Shown here piece by piece: positions 50,144 through 60,607 of a stretch of 64,000 bases of DNA (its first letter is position 1; the number at the start of each line of letters is the position of its first letter). Under the pieces are notes generated by a model. It saw nothing but the letters and a program-made list of their open reading frames with translations. It ran no database searches and was not told the origin of the DNA. Origin of the DNA: Gordoniibacillus chartarius (lineage in GTDB: Bacteria > Bacillota > Bacilli > Paenibacillales > NBRC-103111); NCBI RefSeq assembly GCF_042432825.1, contig NZ_JBHLWN010000077.1, forward strand, positions 62,001 to 126,000, read 5' to 3'. The position numbers and the translations under genes are program-made.

Positions 50144-51016
50144 TTACTTTTTCGCGACGGGGATCCAAATTTCGCTCCGAAACGTCGGAGACGACAAATC
50201 CTTGTTTTCGTTCCACAATATTTCCGGTCCCTCCACTTGCTCGTAGCCGGAAGACGGAAACCATTCCGAATAAATGCGGCCCCAAATCTCTTGCAGCGTC
50301 TGTGGAAACGGTCCGACCGACTCGAACACGGCCCAGGTCGAAGCGGCAACCTCGAGCTGCGAGTAAGGCACCGGACATTCCTTTGTCGTCGCTACGCCGA
50401 TATAATGATCCAGCTCACCCTTTTCCTCCATTCGCCCTTCGGAGAAATTCGTCGATGCGCTGAGGAAGCCGATCGGCTCTACATTCGACATCTGCTTCAG
50501 CTCGGCGATCGATGGTTCGTCCAAACTGGCCCACATTGCGGCGATAGCGGGATTCACTCCATGGAATACAATCGGAACTCTCTTCATCAGCCCGACGATG
50601 CGAAACGATTCTTTGTGAGTGAAACGAACCTTCATTTCACCGCCTCCTTTAACGATCAGTTGAAATGTCATGCGTTGAAAATTTTTAAGCGGCGCCCCCA
50701 TGCTTCTCGCTTCCGACGGATTGACTCCATGATACTGTTGAAACGCCTTCGTAAATGCGTCCGGTGAGCTGTAACCGTAAGTCAAGGCAACATCGATAAT
50801 TTTCGCGCTACTATGTTGCAGCTCGAAGGCGGCCATCGTCAGACGTCTGCGGCGGACGTACTCCGACAGCGGCATTCCGGACAGGAACGAAAACATCCGC
50901 TTGAAATGGTACTCCGAACACGCTGCCCGTCTCGCCGCCTCCTTGAAGTCGATCTCGTCCGCAAGCCGCTCTTCGATGTAGGATAAAGCGAGGTTCAAGT
51001 TTTCAAAACTGCTCAT
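50144..51016 (-). CDS. AraC-family regulator with GyrI-like effector domain
   Basis: 290 residues from ATG at 51016 (GGAAGGGGG upstream). N-terminal double helix-turn-helix (AARRAACSEYHFKRMFSFLSG; IIDVALTYGYSSPDAFTKAFQQYHGVNPSE), then a GyrI-like/AraC_E_bind domain (~135-290) that binds small molecules in this group. Probably an activator responding to a xenobiotic-like compound. It may control the SGNH hydrolase that follows 86 nt downstream. Confidence 0.88.
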   Translation of the reverse strand: MSSFENLNLALSYIEERLADEIDFKEAARRAACSEYHFKRMFSFLSGMPLSEYVRRRRLTMAAFELQHSSAKIIDVALTYGYSSPDAFTKAFQQYHGVNPSEARSMGAPLKNFQRMTFQLIVKGGGEMKVRFTHKESFRIVGLMKRVPIVFHGVNPAIAAMWASLDEPSIAELKQMSNVEPIGFLSASTNFSEGRMEEKGELDHYIGVATTKECPVPYSQLEVAASTWAVFESVGPFPQTLQEIWGRIYSEWFPSSGYEQVEGPEILWNENKDLSSPTFRSEIWIPVAKK

Positions 51017-51057
51017 CTCACACCCCCTTCCTTTAATCATAGATTAGCAAAGTCGGC

Positions 51058-51390
51058 ATGCGGGCGCCCGACATTTCGTGTACGACATTTGACGGATGCC
51101 GGCCCAGGAAAAATTGGGTCATGCACGCTATGCTCATGATCAACGGCGGCCCTGTCATGTTTTCCGACGTATTCCCCGGCATGCCATTCACGGCAGGAAA
51201 CAACATCAGCCTGATGGTGCGCAGCAGCGACCCTGAAGAAGTGAAAACCTGGTTCCACAAGCTGAAAGAAGGCGGACAAGTCGGCATGGAGCTGCAGGAA
51301 ACGTTCTGGAGCCAGCTGTACGGCAGCGTGACGGACAAGTTCGGCATCGGCTGGCAAGTGAACTTGGACAGCGAACAAGCGAAAATGTAA
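51058..51390 (+). pseudogene. N-terminally truncated VOC/PhnB-like remnant
   Basis: Only the C-terminal two thirds of a PhnB/glyoxalase-like protein survive: WVMHAMLMINGG, GNNISLMVRSSD, FWSQLYGSVTDKFGIGWQVN. Family members are ~140 residues with a ~45-residue first beta-alpha-beta block that is missing here. A partial match (MPAQEK) appears in another frame just upstream, suggesting a deletion plus frameshift. No ribosome binding site. Its own terminator remains downstream. The divergent AraC gene starts 42 nt away. Confidence 0.75.
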
Positions 51391-51416
51391 TTGACATTAT
51401 CGTCTATCGATACAGG

Positions 51417-51449
51417 CCCAAGGTGCTCCCAAGCATCCTTGGGTTTTTA
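51417..51449 (+). terminator. Terminator downstream of the VOC remnant
   Basis: Stem CCCAAGG/CCTTGGG with an inner TGCT/AGCA pairing, followed by TTTTTAT. Confidence 0.85.
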
Positions 51450-51542
51450 TGTTAAGCTTTTTCAAGCAGGCATGCCTTGCAATTAGTAACTTATGGCTAT
51501 ACTATTTACGGTACATAACCGGTTTAGAGGAGGCAGCTGCTG

Positions 51543-52406
51543 GTGGAGAAACGAGCATTCGGCCGGACAGGCTATGAGTTTCCGATTCTCAGCTTCGGTG
51601 CGCAGCGCATCGTAGACGAGCATAATTGTACGGAGGAGGACGCCATCCGTATCGTCAACCGCGCGATCGATGAAGGGGTTACGTATTTCGATACGGCGCC
51701 GATCTATTCGAAGGGCCAATCGGAGGAACGGTTAGGCAAAGCTTTCGGCTCGCGCAGGTCGCAGGTTTGGATCGCGACGAAGACGATCGATCGGACCCGC
51801 GACGGATCGCTTCGTTCGCTGGAGGCGAGCTTGAAGCGGCTGCAAACGGACCATGTAGAGGAGTGGCGACTTCATGACGTTCGTACGATGGAGCAGCTGG
51901 AGCAAGCCTTCGCCAAGGACGGTGCGCTGCAAGCTTTGATTGAGGCCAAGGAGCAGGGCGTAATCAAGCATATCAGCATAAGCGGGCATACGAATCCGAG
52001 CGTGCAGCTGGAAGCGATCGCCAGGTTCCCGTTCGACAGCGCTCTGGTAGCGTTGTCGGCGGCCGATCATTTCATCTACAGCTTTGCGCACGAATTTGTG
52101 CCGAAAGCGAATGAGCAGGGCGTCGCCATTATCGGCATGAAGGTCATCGGCCTCGGCCGGCTTGCCAAGTGGTACGAGCAAGCGCTGCGCTACACGTGGT
52201 CGCTTCCCATCTCGACGGCAATCATCGGAATGGAATCGATGGAGCAGCTGGAGAACAACCTGAGAGTCGCCAAGAGCTTTACGCCTATGTCCGAGCCTGA
52301 GAGGCTGGAGTTTCTCAAGGAAATTATTCATCTCGCGAATCCGGACGTGCTGCGGTGGAAAGCGAAAAGCTGGGAAGACGATAAGGAGTGGGCCGAAAGG
52401 CTGTAA
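51543..52406 (+). CDS. Aldo/keto reductase
   Basis: 287 residues from a GTG start with GAGGAGGC 9 nt upstream. AKR barrel with the catalytic tetrad Asp in TYFDTAPIY, Tyr in the same block, Lys in ATKTID and His in RLHDVR, plus NADPH-binding residues near the end (AIIGMESMEQL). It belongs to the Firmicute group with a C-terminal extension. Substrate unknown. A TATACT (51498-51503) with a TTGCAA 15 nt upstream is a weak promoter candidate. Confidence 0.87.
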   Translation: MEKRAFGRTGYEFPILSFGAQRIVDEHNCTEEDAIRIVNRAIDEGVTYFDTAPIYSKGQSEERLGKAFGSRRSQVWIATKTIDRTRDGSLRSLEASLKRLQTDHVEEWRLHDVRTMEQLEQAFAKDGALQALIEAKEQGVIKHISISGHTNPSVQLEAIARFPFDSALVALSAADHFIYSFAHEFVPKANEQGVAIIGMKVIGLGRLAKWYEQALRYTWSLPISTAIIGMESMEQLENNLRVAKSFTPMSEPERLEFLKEIIHLANPDVLRWKAKSWEDDKEWAERL

Positions 52407-52468
52407 CCGGGATGCAGCGGCTGCCGCGGGGCGCGGGAGCTTCGCCGGGTCGATGACACCGCACACAA

Positions 52469-52506
52469 ACAAACGCCGGTTGGACCTATGTCCGACCGGC
52501 GTTTGT
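52469..52506. terminator. Bidirectional terminator between the AKR and beta-helix genes
   Basis: 17-bp stem ACAAACGCCGGTTGGAC/GTCCGACCGGCGTTTGT with one mismatch-type pair and a 4-nt loop, T-rich exits on both sides. Confidence 0.85.
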
Positions 52507-52549
52507 CGTGCCATCATACTGAAGCACGGAATTGAACAGAACAGGACTT

Positions 52550-55500
52550 CTAACTTTCGAAGTACGCATAGCCGGCAAAAGCGGCCCCCAACAGCTGAAA
52601 TGCCGGCGTACCCTGCGCGGAATCCCCTTTCCACAGCGTGAAGGATGCAACGGTATGCCGCTTGCTGTCGGCTGTCGATTTACCAAGCATAAATCTGACC
52701 GTGTAGACAGCCCCGCTCCGCGCATCGGTTGCCTTCCCTTGAACGAACATGGCGTTATCGGTGATGACGAACCAATCGGTCGCATTCATCCGCAAATCTA
52801 TACCCTGCGGTTCGGCATGAAATCTTAACGTCTCCCGCAGCACACCTGTAGTCTTGTGATACGCCCGACTCGCGTTGACATGCAGTTTACTTGCCCTGCC
52901 GCCGAAGATGTTCTGATCTCCATTCAGGGCAAGCCACCCATCCGCTCTCGCGGTCCACGTGTTTGGGGCATACACGGCAACGGCAGCTGTCGACTGAGCA
53001 GCTTTCAGGAAGGGGTTGCTCTGCAGCGTTGTCGTCACCTTATACAAGCCCGGCTGCAGGTCAAGGCTAATCGACGCGATCCCGGATTCATTCGTGAACA
53101 CATCTTCCTGAAGCACGGCATCACTGTACGGAGCCTCTGTTCCGTCCGGAGCGATGCGCTGGAGACTGAATCGAACCGGCACTCCTCCTGTTCCCCGCAG
53201 CTGGCCCCCTCCATCAAGGCCGACTTTGACTTCCAGCGCAGTCGGAGATGCCGACGCCGACGCAGAAGTACCCGTATACTGCATCAACGCCTCCGCTTTA
53301 GTTACCGTCAACACACCGGTTCCTGCTCTTCCGCGGAAGAAAGCGGAATCGTTACCCGCAAACTCCGCCGTCACTAGATGCTCCTCCGCATCCGTGCTCA
53401 GGCTAGCTCCGACGTTGACCTGGTAAGCCAACGAGGCAATCCCCTGTTCATCGGTCATAGCGTTCCCGACCGGTGTCCCGTCCAACCGGAACTTTACCGT
53501 CTGCCCTGAGATCGGTTCTCCGCTTGCACTGGCAAGCTTCGCCCGCAATGCAGCGGTACTGCCGTAGATTCCAGCCGTATGCTCGGCCGTCAGTACAGTC
53601 GTTTCATAAACCGTGAATGGTATCGCAGACATCGAGCGATTCCCCGCTTCGTCTACCGCCGTAACTACAAGAACATGTGACCCTTTTTGCGTAATCGGCA
53701 TTCCTTCCGCCCATTCCTTGCCATCGACGGTTACCGTTACGTTCACGGCATCGCTGACATTGTCCTCAACGATGACAATCGGGGTCACGCTGTTCGTGTA
53801 CGATTGTCCTCCCGCAACACCTTGCACAGAAATGACAGGAGGACTCGTATCCGGAATAACGTAAGCCGACAATTCCATAACTCGCATTTGGCCGCCGGAC
53901 TGACTCGGTCCATCAGGCTTGGCAGCGCGGACAGCGGCATATCTGACTGCAACTGCAGGCCGAAGGTCGGTCATGTACGTAACGTCGCCTTTCGTGCCTT
54001 TGAACGTATCGATGACAGTCCAATTAACTCCATCGAGCGACGTCACAAACTCGAATTCCGTAGCGTACAACGTCGTGCCGAACGTAACCTCCATCGTTCT
54101 GAGCGGCTGCGGACTGCCTAGATCGACCCTGTAAGCCCAGTCGTATCGACCGGTCGCTTGCGCCCCTGTGTACATCAGACCGTCATTACCGTACGTAGCG
54201 GCCGCGACCGAATGCGTCGCCAATACGTTCTTTAAATCGAAGGTGAACGCTTGCGACGGCCGGTTCAAGACAATGTTCACACCGCTCCTCTCCACAACCT
54301 GAACTACGGCATCGGCTTTATGCGCTCCGTCATAGGTTGCGGCGGTGACCGTGGCCGATCCCGGCTGTATACCTTGAACATGACCAAACTCGTCGACGGC
54401 AGCTACAGCCGGATTGCTGGAGCTCCAATATACGCTCTTATTGACCGTATCCGGCGGCGAGACGACCGCTTGCAGCTGCGCCGTATCTCCAAGCGTGACG
54501 TTCAGCTTGCTTTTGTTGATGGAGATACCGTTCGCCCGCTGCGGCAGCAAATACGTATTAACTTCGAATTCCGCGACCCGCATCTGACCGCCGAGCTGGG
54601 AAGGCCCGTTAGGCTTCAGCGCTCTTACTACGGCGTAGCGGCCGGATATCGGCGTATCCATGATCTTCGTATACCGGGTTCCGCCTGTAGTTCCTTGATA
54701 CGCAGCGACTACGTTCCAGTTCAATCCGTCTTTGGAGAGCAGAAATTCAAACTCATTCGCATAAAGTGTCGGGGCGAACGTCACGGACATCGAATGGACC
54801 GTCTGGATGTCGCCTAGATCGACTTGATAGCCCCAATCGTATCTTCCTGTCGCTTGTGTGCCAGTATTAATGTTTCCGTCGTTGCCGAGCTCAGGTCCCG
54901 CCCCTGCGTGTGTGGCCAGCCTGCCTGTCAAATTCGGGTTAAGCGCTTCCGCCGGCCGCTTCAGCGCACCGTTGACCGTGATGAGATCTTCGAAGCGATC
55001 ATATACAGACAACGACAGCGAAGCGTTACGATCCGGCTGTGCGTTTCCGTTCACGAGCGCTTGCGCATGAATCGTCGCTTTGCCATAAGCGCGAGCCGTT
55101 ACGATTCCATTCGCATCAACGGTTGCCACCTTATCGTCGCTCGACGTATAGCGGATCGTCTCGTTGCGGTTCGTTCCCGTTACGCGAAGAGGCAGTTCGC
55201 TGCCCGCTTGAAGCAGATTGCGATCGGCCTCCAGCCGAATTGGGAAATGGTCGCCAATGCCGATATCGACTTCCGAGTACGCTGTATTCGTCATCACTTC
55301 CACATTGTGCGAAGCGTGCGCGGCGCCGACATAGAACGTGCCGCCGAAATCGATCTGCAGGGTGCCTGCTTGCGCCCATCTTGCTTCATCTGATTTCCAA
55401 TAATGCGCAAGCACCAAACCGCTCTTGTATGTCAAACGAATGCGCGCAGGCAATACAAGATCAGGCGTTTCGAAAAAATCGGTATGCTCCCCCGCCGATC

Positions 55501-58500
55501 TCCGATAGGTGAAAGGTACCCGCTTGACCGGCAAACCGTCGCTCGAATGGATCCGGTAGTTGACATTCGCAGAGCCCGGTTCGAGCGATTTCCGGAACAT
55601 AAGACCGGCCAGCGTAGCCGGATGAGCGTTATCCAGCGAGTAGACGGTCGTTGCGATGGAGATGCCCTCCGGATAATCGTCCATGTTGATCCGCTTATAC
55701 ACAAAGGCAAATTGGTCGCTCGTCTCGAAAATATCCAAGCCGTTGCTGCGCACCTTCCACTGGCCGTCCGAGTAATGTGCCGAACCGTCGGCGCCTCCAA
55801 TATTGGCAAATTGCCAATCAGCAGGGTATACATCGATCTTCGTTTCCGCAGATCTCTCTGCGCCCTCAATGGAGATCTTCGCCGAAATGGTTGTCTGACC
55901 GGCCTGAAGGGCGGTTATTTGACCGCTCCCGCCGACGACTGCAACGTCAGGATTGCTGCTAGTAAACCGCTTTAACGTGAATTGAGAAGGATCGGCCTCA
56001 TACCCCGAATCGTACCAAGCTCTCACATACAGCACAGCCGATTCGCCCGGGTGCAAATAAGGCTTGTTGACACCCGCTTCAATACGTGCGAGCTGTTCGC
56101 TGTACACGGTCATCTCGGCGGACTTGCTGACCGCGTGCTCTCCTGTTCCGGCAGACGCCGTTATCGTCGCAGCGCCAGCCGTCTTGGCAAGAACGATTCC
56201 GTTCGCATCTACATCGAGGACTTCCGGATTGCTGGAGGTGAAAGTTACGGTCTCAGGACCGTAAGGAACGATCATGCTGGTGTTCGTCACCCCGTACAGA
56301 ATCGCCGGACGGCTCCTGCCCGCAGCCAATCGATTGCCGCCAACAGCAAGCTGAACGTCTGCAAAAGGCTGAACGTCAATGTGGAGTTTACCTTGGACGG
56401 CGCCGTTAACCGTGATCTCAGCAACACCTGCAGACATTCCCGTCAGAATACCTTCGGCACTAACAAGGACTGCTGGAGACGAACTCGCTGCCGTTCCTCC
56501 ATTGAGCGCAGCGGCCAGCTCGAAGCCGGGCATCAGCGGAACGGCCTTGCCCTTCCGGTATACTTCAATCTCGGCAATGGCCATTGAACCATTTACCGCC
56601 GTAACCCGAATATTCCGCACTTCTTTGCCGAATAACGGCACCAGGTTCCTGCCGCTTCTTCCGGCCGTTTGGTCCAGCAACGTCTCCCATATTCCGCTGC
56701 CACCGGCTATTTCAACCTTGAATGCGGCCGGCGCAGCGCCGTACGGAAACGTAATGACGGCGGCATCGGCATCTCCGCGGTAGATCAAATCGACCGTCAA
56801 CGACCAGCCCTGCACAGACAGCTGCGGTTCGATAAATGTAGTCAAATCACGGTCCAATACCATGTCCGCAGCAACGCCTTCACCCAGATCCAGCGGCTTG
56901 CCCGCTGCGTCAAACGCATAAGCGGCGCCCCCCTCCGTTAAGCTCCGATCCGGCTGCAGCTCCAGCAAGTGATAGTAGGCCGGCTCCAGACCGGCTTGAT
57001 TCATGAGGGATAACGGATACGTTCCGGGCGGGGAAACGATATTATTTTCCACCACGCTGTCTGTCTGCCTCATTAAATTATCTTTGTCGTTATCCCAGTA
57101 GTTGTTGCGGATGACATGGTTCGTACCGGTTGCAATCATATTCATGCGGTTGTTGAACATAATATTCTGTTCGATCGTCGCATACTTGCTGCCGGCGTCG
57201 AGATAAATCGAGCCGTAGTCATGCTGCTGATCATGGATGACGTTGTAGCGAACCTGATAATTTCTTTGTACGCCGAGCGAATAAATCGCGCCGCCGTCGT
57301 TGAGCTCTTTCATCAAATGATGGATATGATTGTATTCGACGACGTTATCTTTGCTTACGGACGGATTGTTCACCGGGTCGGCAAGCCCCCAGCCCCAGCC
57401 AAGAGATATGCCGGAATACGGCAGGTCGAATATTTCGTTGTGCGTAATATGCGTATTCTCCACATACCCTGCCCACAGAGCAACCCCACCCCGATATTCT
57501 TGGGCAATGCGGGTAAATACATTGTTGCTCACCACGTTGTTCTTCACAATACTGCGCATATCGGCCGGATGATGATCCTCCCGCTTCACATCGCCCAGCA
57601 TCAGTCCGTTTCCGGCAATATCCTTGAAGCGGTTGCCTTCAATCCGATTGTCCCGGCTTCCCGTATCCAGATTCAAACCGCCCGCTCCCAAGCGGGTAAA
57701 CAGATTGCCCTTGAACGTAAGCGCCGCTGCCGAGCGGAACGTTACTGCTGCAGGAATCTTTGTGTCGTCATCGGGAGTACCTGACAGCGGATTCTCGTTG
57801 CTGGTCAATAGGTTCGCCTGAATTTCTCTGAATCCAAACGGCCCTGAAGGCTGCAGCCAGGTTGAATAAGCGAATGTGATACCTTCGAAGCCGATCGAGG
57901 AAATCGGATTGTCAAGTGTCCCTTCCCCAGCCACCAGAGTGTCCAAGAGCGGCATGACCGTTTCCGCAGAAGCCATATCTTCACCAGGCCGCGGAATGTA
58001 ATAAATGTAATGATTTGTCACATCAAGGTACCACTCACCGGGCTCGTCCAGCAGCTCGTAAGCGTTTTCAATCCAGGCCGGCAAACCGAGCTTGATGCCT
58101 CGACCTTCCTCTCTCCAGCAAGGCTTCTTCATGGCGATGCTGCCGCTCTCAATGGAAGCGACGGTACAGCGGCTCTCCACCCATTCCTTGCGGTACACGA
58201 ATTCGATCCGATCGATATTGCGCCAGTTCTGCATCGACAAATCTGACGTCGTATGCCCGGCTTCCGTCTTCACTGCGCCGGGCAGCTCGCCCCCTTTGGC
58301 ACGAATGGCACGCTGGCCGTTCACGAACAGCTGCCGGCTGTCCCAGGCGGGGTTCACCGGTGCTCGAAACAGACCTTTGGCTTGATCGAACATTTCCCAG
58401 CCTGTAATCGTTCGGCCGCCGCTGATGACCGGAGTTTCGCCCGGATACGCCTTATAGTTGACGCGATATCCGTTACGTCCGGAATCTTGCGGTGTCAGCG

Positions 58501-58774
58501 CGAACGTTTGCTGGAGCTCGTACGTTCCTCCTCGCAGGACGATGTCGACATCCCCGGTCATTGTCCCTGTGTACGTACGGGCGACGTCCCGCACCGTTTC
58601 CAATGAACACGGCGCATCCAGGCTGCAGCTAAGCCCTCCGCCGGACGGAGCGGCATACAAAGTGACCGCCGAAGCCGCGTGTACGGTTCCAAGCCCGGCG
58701 GTCAACAACCCGCCATCCAACAAAGCCAAACCTAATACGACGGAGAGAATACGATACAATCGACGCTTGAACAC
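52550..58774 (-). CDS. Large secreted beta-helix/Ig-domain glycan-active protein
   Basis: 2074 residues from GTG at 58774 (GGAGGAA 8 nt upstream). Signal peptide to VHA-AS (~33). Right-handed beta-helix catalytic-type region (~35-620; VISGGRTITGW, repeated NNVVSNNVF/RNNYWD turns). Several BIG_2 Ig-like domains (VTFTSSNPEVLDVDANG; VDANGIVTARAYG). Two discoidin/F5-8C-like domains (each with QATGRYDW...VDLG and GPSQ.GGQMRV). Ig-like domains, then a C-terminal beta domain. No SLH or sortase motif. Last gene of a glycan-uptake cluster; probably a polysaccharide-binding or -degrading surface enzyme. Confidence 0.85.
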   Translation of the reverse strand: MFKRRLYRILSVVLGLALLDGGLLTAGLGTVHAASAVTLYAAPSGGGLSCSLDAPCSLETVRDVARTYTGTMTGDVDIVLRGGTYELQQTFALTPQDSGRNGYRVNYKAYPGETPVISGGRTITGWEMFDQAKGLFRAPVNPAWDSRQLFVNGQRAIRAKGGELPGAVKTEAGHTTSDLSMQNWRNIDRIEFVYRKEWVESRCTVASIESGSIAMKKPCWREEGRGIKLGLPAWIENAYELLDEPGEWYLDVTNHYIYYIPRPGEDMASAETVMPLLDTLVAGEGTLDNPISSIGFEGITFAYSTWLQPSGPFGFREIQANLLTSNENPLSGTPDDDTKIPAAVTFRSAAALTFKGNLFTRLGAGGLNLDTGSRDNRIEGNRFKDIAGNGLMLGDVKREDHHPADMRSIVKNNVVSNNVFTRIAQEYRGGVALWAGYVENTHITHNEIFDLPYSGISLGWGWGLADPVNNPSVSKDNVVEYNHIHHLMKELNDGGAIYSLGVQRNYQVRYNVIHDQQHDYGSIYLDAGSKYATIEQNIMFNNRMNMIATGTNHVIRNNYWDNDKDNLMRQTDSVVENNIVSPPGTYPLSLMNQAGLEPAYYHLLELQPDRSLTEGGAAYAFDAAGKPLDLGEGVAADMVLDRDLTTFIEPQLSVQGWSLTVDLIYRGDADAAVITFPYGAAPAAFKVEIAGGSGIWETLLDQTAGRSGRNLVPLFGKEVRNIRVTAVNGSMAIAEIEVYRKGKAVPLMPGFELAAALNGGTAASSSPAVLVSAEGILTGMSAGVAEITVNGAVQGKLHIDVQPFADVQLAVGGNRLAAGRSRPAILYGVTNTSMIVPYGPETVTFTSSNPEVLDVDANGIVLAKTAGAATITASAGTGEHAVSKSAEMTVYSEQLARIEAGVNKPYLHPGESAVLYVRAWYDSGYEADPSQFTLKRFTSSNPDVAVVGGSGQITALQAGQTTISAKISIEGAERSAETKIDVYPADWQFANIGGADGSAHYSDGQWKVRSNGLDIFETSDQFAFVYKRINMDDYPEGISIATTVYSLDNAHPATLAGLMFRKSLEPGSANVNYRIHSSDGLPVKRVPFTYRRSAGEHTDFFETPDLVLPARIRLTYKSGLVLAHYWKSDEARWAQAGTLQIDFGGTFYVGAAHASHNVEVMTNTAYSEVDIGIGDHFPIRLEADRNLLQAGSELPLRVTGTNRNETIRYTSSDDKVATVDANGIVTARAYGKATIHAQALVNGNAQPDRNASLSLSVYDRFEDLITVNGALKRPAEALNPNLTGRLATHAGAGPELGNDGNINTGTQATGRYDWGYQVDLGDIQTVHSMSVTFAPTLYANEFEFLLSKDGLNWNVVAAYQGTTGGTRYTKIMDTPISGRYAVVRALKPNGPSQLGGQMRVAEFEVNTYLLPQRANGISINKSKLNVTLGDTAQLQAVVSPPDTVNKSVYWSSSNPAVAAVDEFGHVQGIQPGSATVTAATYDGAHKADAVVQVVERSGVNIVLNRPSQAFTFDLKNVLATHSVAAATYGNDGLMYTGAQATGRYDWAYRVDLGSPQPLRTMEVTFGTTLYATEFEFVTSLDGVNWTVIDTFKGTKGDVTYMTDLRPAVAVRYAAVRAAKPDGPSQSGGQMRVMELSAYVIPDTSPPVISVQGVAGGQSYTNSVTPIVIVEDNVSDAVNVTVTVDGKEWAEGMPITQKGSHVLVVTAVDEAGNRSMSAIPFTVYETTVLTAEHTAGIYGSTAALRAKLASASGEPISGQTVKFRLDGTPVGNAMTDEQGIASLAYQVNVGASLSTDAEEHLVTAEFAGNDSAFFRGRAGTGVLTVTKAEALMQYTGTSASASASPTALEVKVGLDGGGQLRGTGGVPVRFSLQRIAPDGTEAPYSDAVLQEDVFTNESGIASISLDLQPGLYKVTTTLQSNPFLKAAQSTAAVAVYAPNTWTARADGWLALNGDQNIFGGRASKLHVNASRAYHKTTGVLRETLRFHAEPQGIDLRMNATDWFVITDNAMFVQGKATDARSGAVYTVRFMLGKSTADSKRHTVASFTLWKGDSAQGTPAFQLLGAAFAGYAYFES

Positions 58775-58858
58775 GCAGCGTTCCTCCCTATGACCTTAGA
58801 GCCAGACGTCACAGCTGCGCCAAATCGGACGCGGCCATGGCGTCTAGCTATCAGCCAT

Positions 58859-60415
58859 TTATTTGGACTTTCTCCATTCATCGATCTGCTTCTGCTTCTC
58901 AGCGATAATTTTGTCCGCTCCCGCTTTCTTCAGCTTATCCAGGAATTCCGGATATTTGGTTTGCGGATCTGCGCTGCCGGTCATCAATGCGCCGCTGTAT
59001 TCCTTCCAAACCGAGCTGACCTGAGCAAGCTCCGATTTGATCGGCTCCGGATTGAAGTTAAAGCCGAGCAGCGGCGACACTTCGCCTTCGGCATTCATTT
59101 GGATCGTCTTCTCCCAATTGCCGACGCTTTCCGGAGACGTATAGTATCCGTTAAATTGATTGCCGAACATCCAGTCCGTCGACGGATTGTAACCGCTGTC
59201 AGGAATTTTCTCGATCAGCCCTTTCGTTTTGTCGACCATCTTGTAATGCTTGCCTTCGATGCCGTTGCACAGCAAGTTGTACAAGTCTTTGTCCGTATTA
59301 ATGAGCTCGAGGAACATCATCGCCCGCTCCGGATTTTGGGACGTCTTGCTGATTCCGGTCATCGTCGCAATCGCCCGATTCGTCGTAATCAATGGCTTCG
59401 AAATCGGCTTCACTACGATTTCCACACCGATCTTTTGCTTTTCCGCATTTTCCACTCCCGGAGGCGCCGGACCGTTAATCGATAGCAGCAATTCCGTCTT
59501 GCCCGCTTTCTGGTCGGCCAGCCGTTTCTCGTCCGTATAGAGAACGGCATCGGGCGGTATAAAGCCTTTCTTGCGCCAATCGTAAGTCGTTTCGATCAGC
59601 TCTTTAAATTCCGGGCTCTCGTATTGGTTCACAACCTTCAAGTCTTTGTCGTTCAGCCGCACCCAACCGACGGAAGCGTCGTCACCGACCGAATCAAACC
59701 CGAAAAACGGAGGCGCTTGCGTAAATTTATTTTCGCCGCCGTGATAAGCCGGCCACTTCTCTTCCCACTTGGCCAAATACGGCTCGACATCCTTAAGCGA
59801 CTTAATGTTATTGATATCGATCTTGTACTTATCCACCCACATCTTCGGCATCGATACACCGTACGCCATCGCTACGATCTGCCAGTTAATGGCGCCGTAG
59901 ATTTTTCCGTTGACTCTCGTTGCGTCCCAAATTTTGGCCGGCACTGTCGCTTTAAGCGTAGGCGCGTACTTCGCCAGCAAATCATCCAGAGGCAGCAGCG
60001 TCCCTTTCGCTACGTTCTGGAAATAGTTGTTTTTCCACGGAGCCGTAAACACAAGATCGTAGGGCTCTCCCGAAGCGGACTTGATATTCATTTTTTGATC
60101 GAACGCTGCGAAGTCGATGGCATTCAGCTTCACGGTCGCATTGATTTTGGCTTTGACGATTTTGTTCATCTCAGCCTCGACGAGCGGCAAATCCTTCAAG
60201 TTCTGTACATTGGCGGCAAAATAATACTGCAGCTCCACCGGCGGCAGCTCCGCGCTCGCCTGCTTCGTCTCCCCCGCTGCAGGCGCTGGGGCGGGCGCCG
60301 GTTCCGGCTTCGTAGCCGCCGGAGCGCCTCCGCTGCAGCCGCTCAGCCATACGGCCAGCATCATGATGAGAGCGAGCACTCCCGACCCTCTTCCTGCGTT
60401 TCGTCGCTTCTTCAT
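58859..60415 (-). CDS. Extracellular solute-binding lipoprotein (DUF3502-like, sugar ABC)
   Basis: 518 residues. Lipobox WLSGCSG (Cys ~27), Pro/Ala linker, then a family-1-type binding fold (LPLVEAEMNKIV, YDLVFTAPWKNNYFQ, the C-terminal DUF3502 part with ALMTGSADPQTKYPEF). Binds oligosaccharides in the LipO/YtcQ group of Paenibacillus importers. The 192-nt gap upstream holds TATATT with only a weak -35 (TTTATT, 17-nt spacing), so it may have its own promoter. The beta-helix gene follows 84 nt downstream. Confidence 0.88.
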   Translation of the reverse strand: MKKRRNAGRGSGVLALIMMLAVWLSGCSGGAPAATKPEPAPAPAPAAGETKQASAELPPVELQYYFAANVQNLKDLPLVEAEMNKIVKAKINATVKLNAIDFAAFDQKMNIKSASGEPYDLVFTAPWKNNYFQNVAKGTLLPLDDLLAKYAPTLKATVPAKIWDATRVNGKIYGAINWQIVAMAYGVSMPKMWVDKYKIDINNIKSLKDVEPYLAKWEEKWPAYHGGENKFTQAPPFFGFDSVGDDASVGWVRLNDKDLKVVNQYESPEFKELIETTYDWRKKGFIPPDAVLYTDEKRLADQKAGKTELLLSINGPAPPGVENAEKQKIGVEIVVKPISKPLITTNRAIATMTGISKTSQNPERAMMFLELINTDKDLYNLLCNGIEGKHYKMVDKTKGLIEKIPDSGYNPSTDWMFGNQFNGYYTSPESVGNWEKTIQMNAEGEVSPLLGFNFNPEPIKSELAQVSSVWKEYSGALMTGSADPQTKYPEFLDKLKKAGADKIIAEKQKQIDEWRKSK

Positions 60416-60607
60416 GTGTACATCCTCCCTCTACCTTTGGTCGCCGACGGACTACTCCGAACCCGGCAACGCCAATATAGGGCAAATATTACGCCAAATA
60501 AAGGATAAAATCGTAACAAAACAGTAAAATTCGAATATGCCGCCGGGTAAAAACCGATGCCGCGGACGAAATTCAAACCTCATGCATAGCTCAGCCAAAC
60601 GGCTCTC

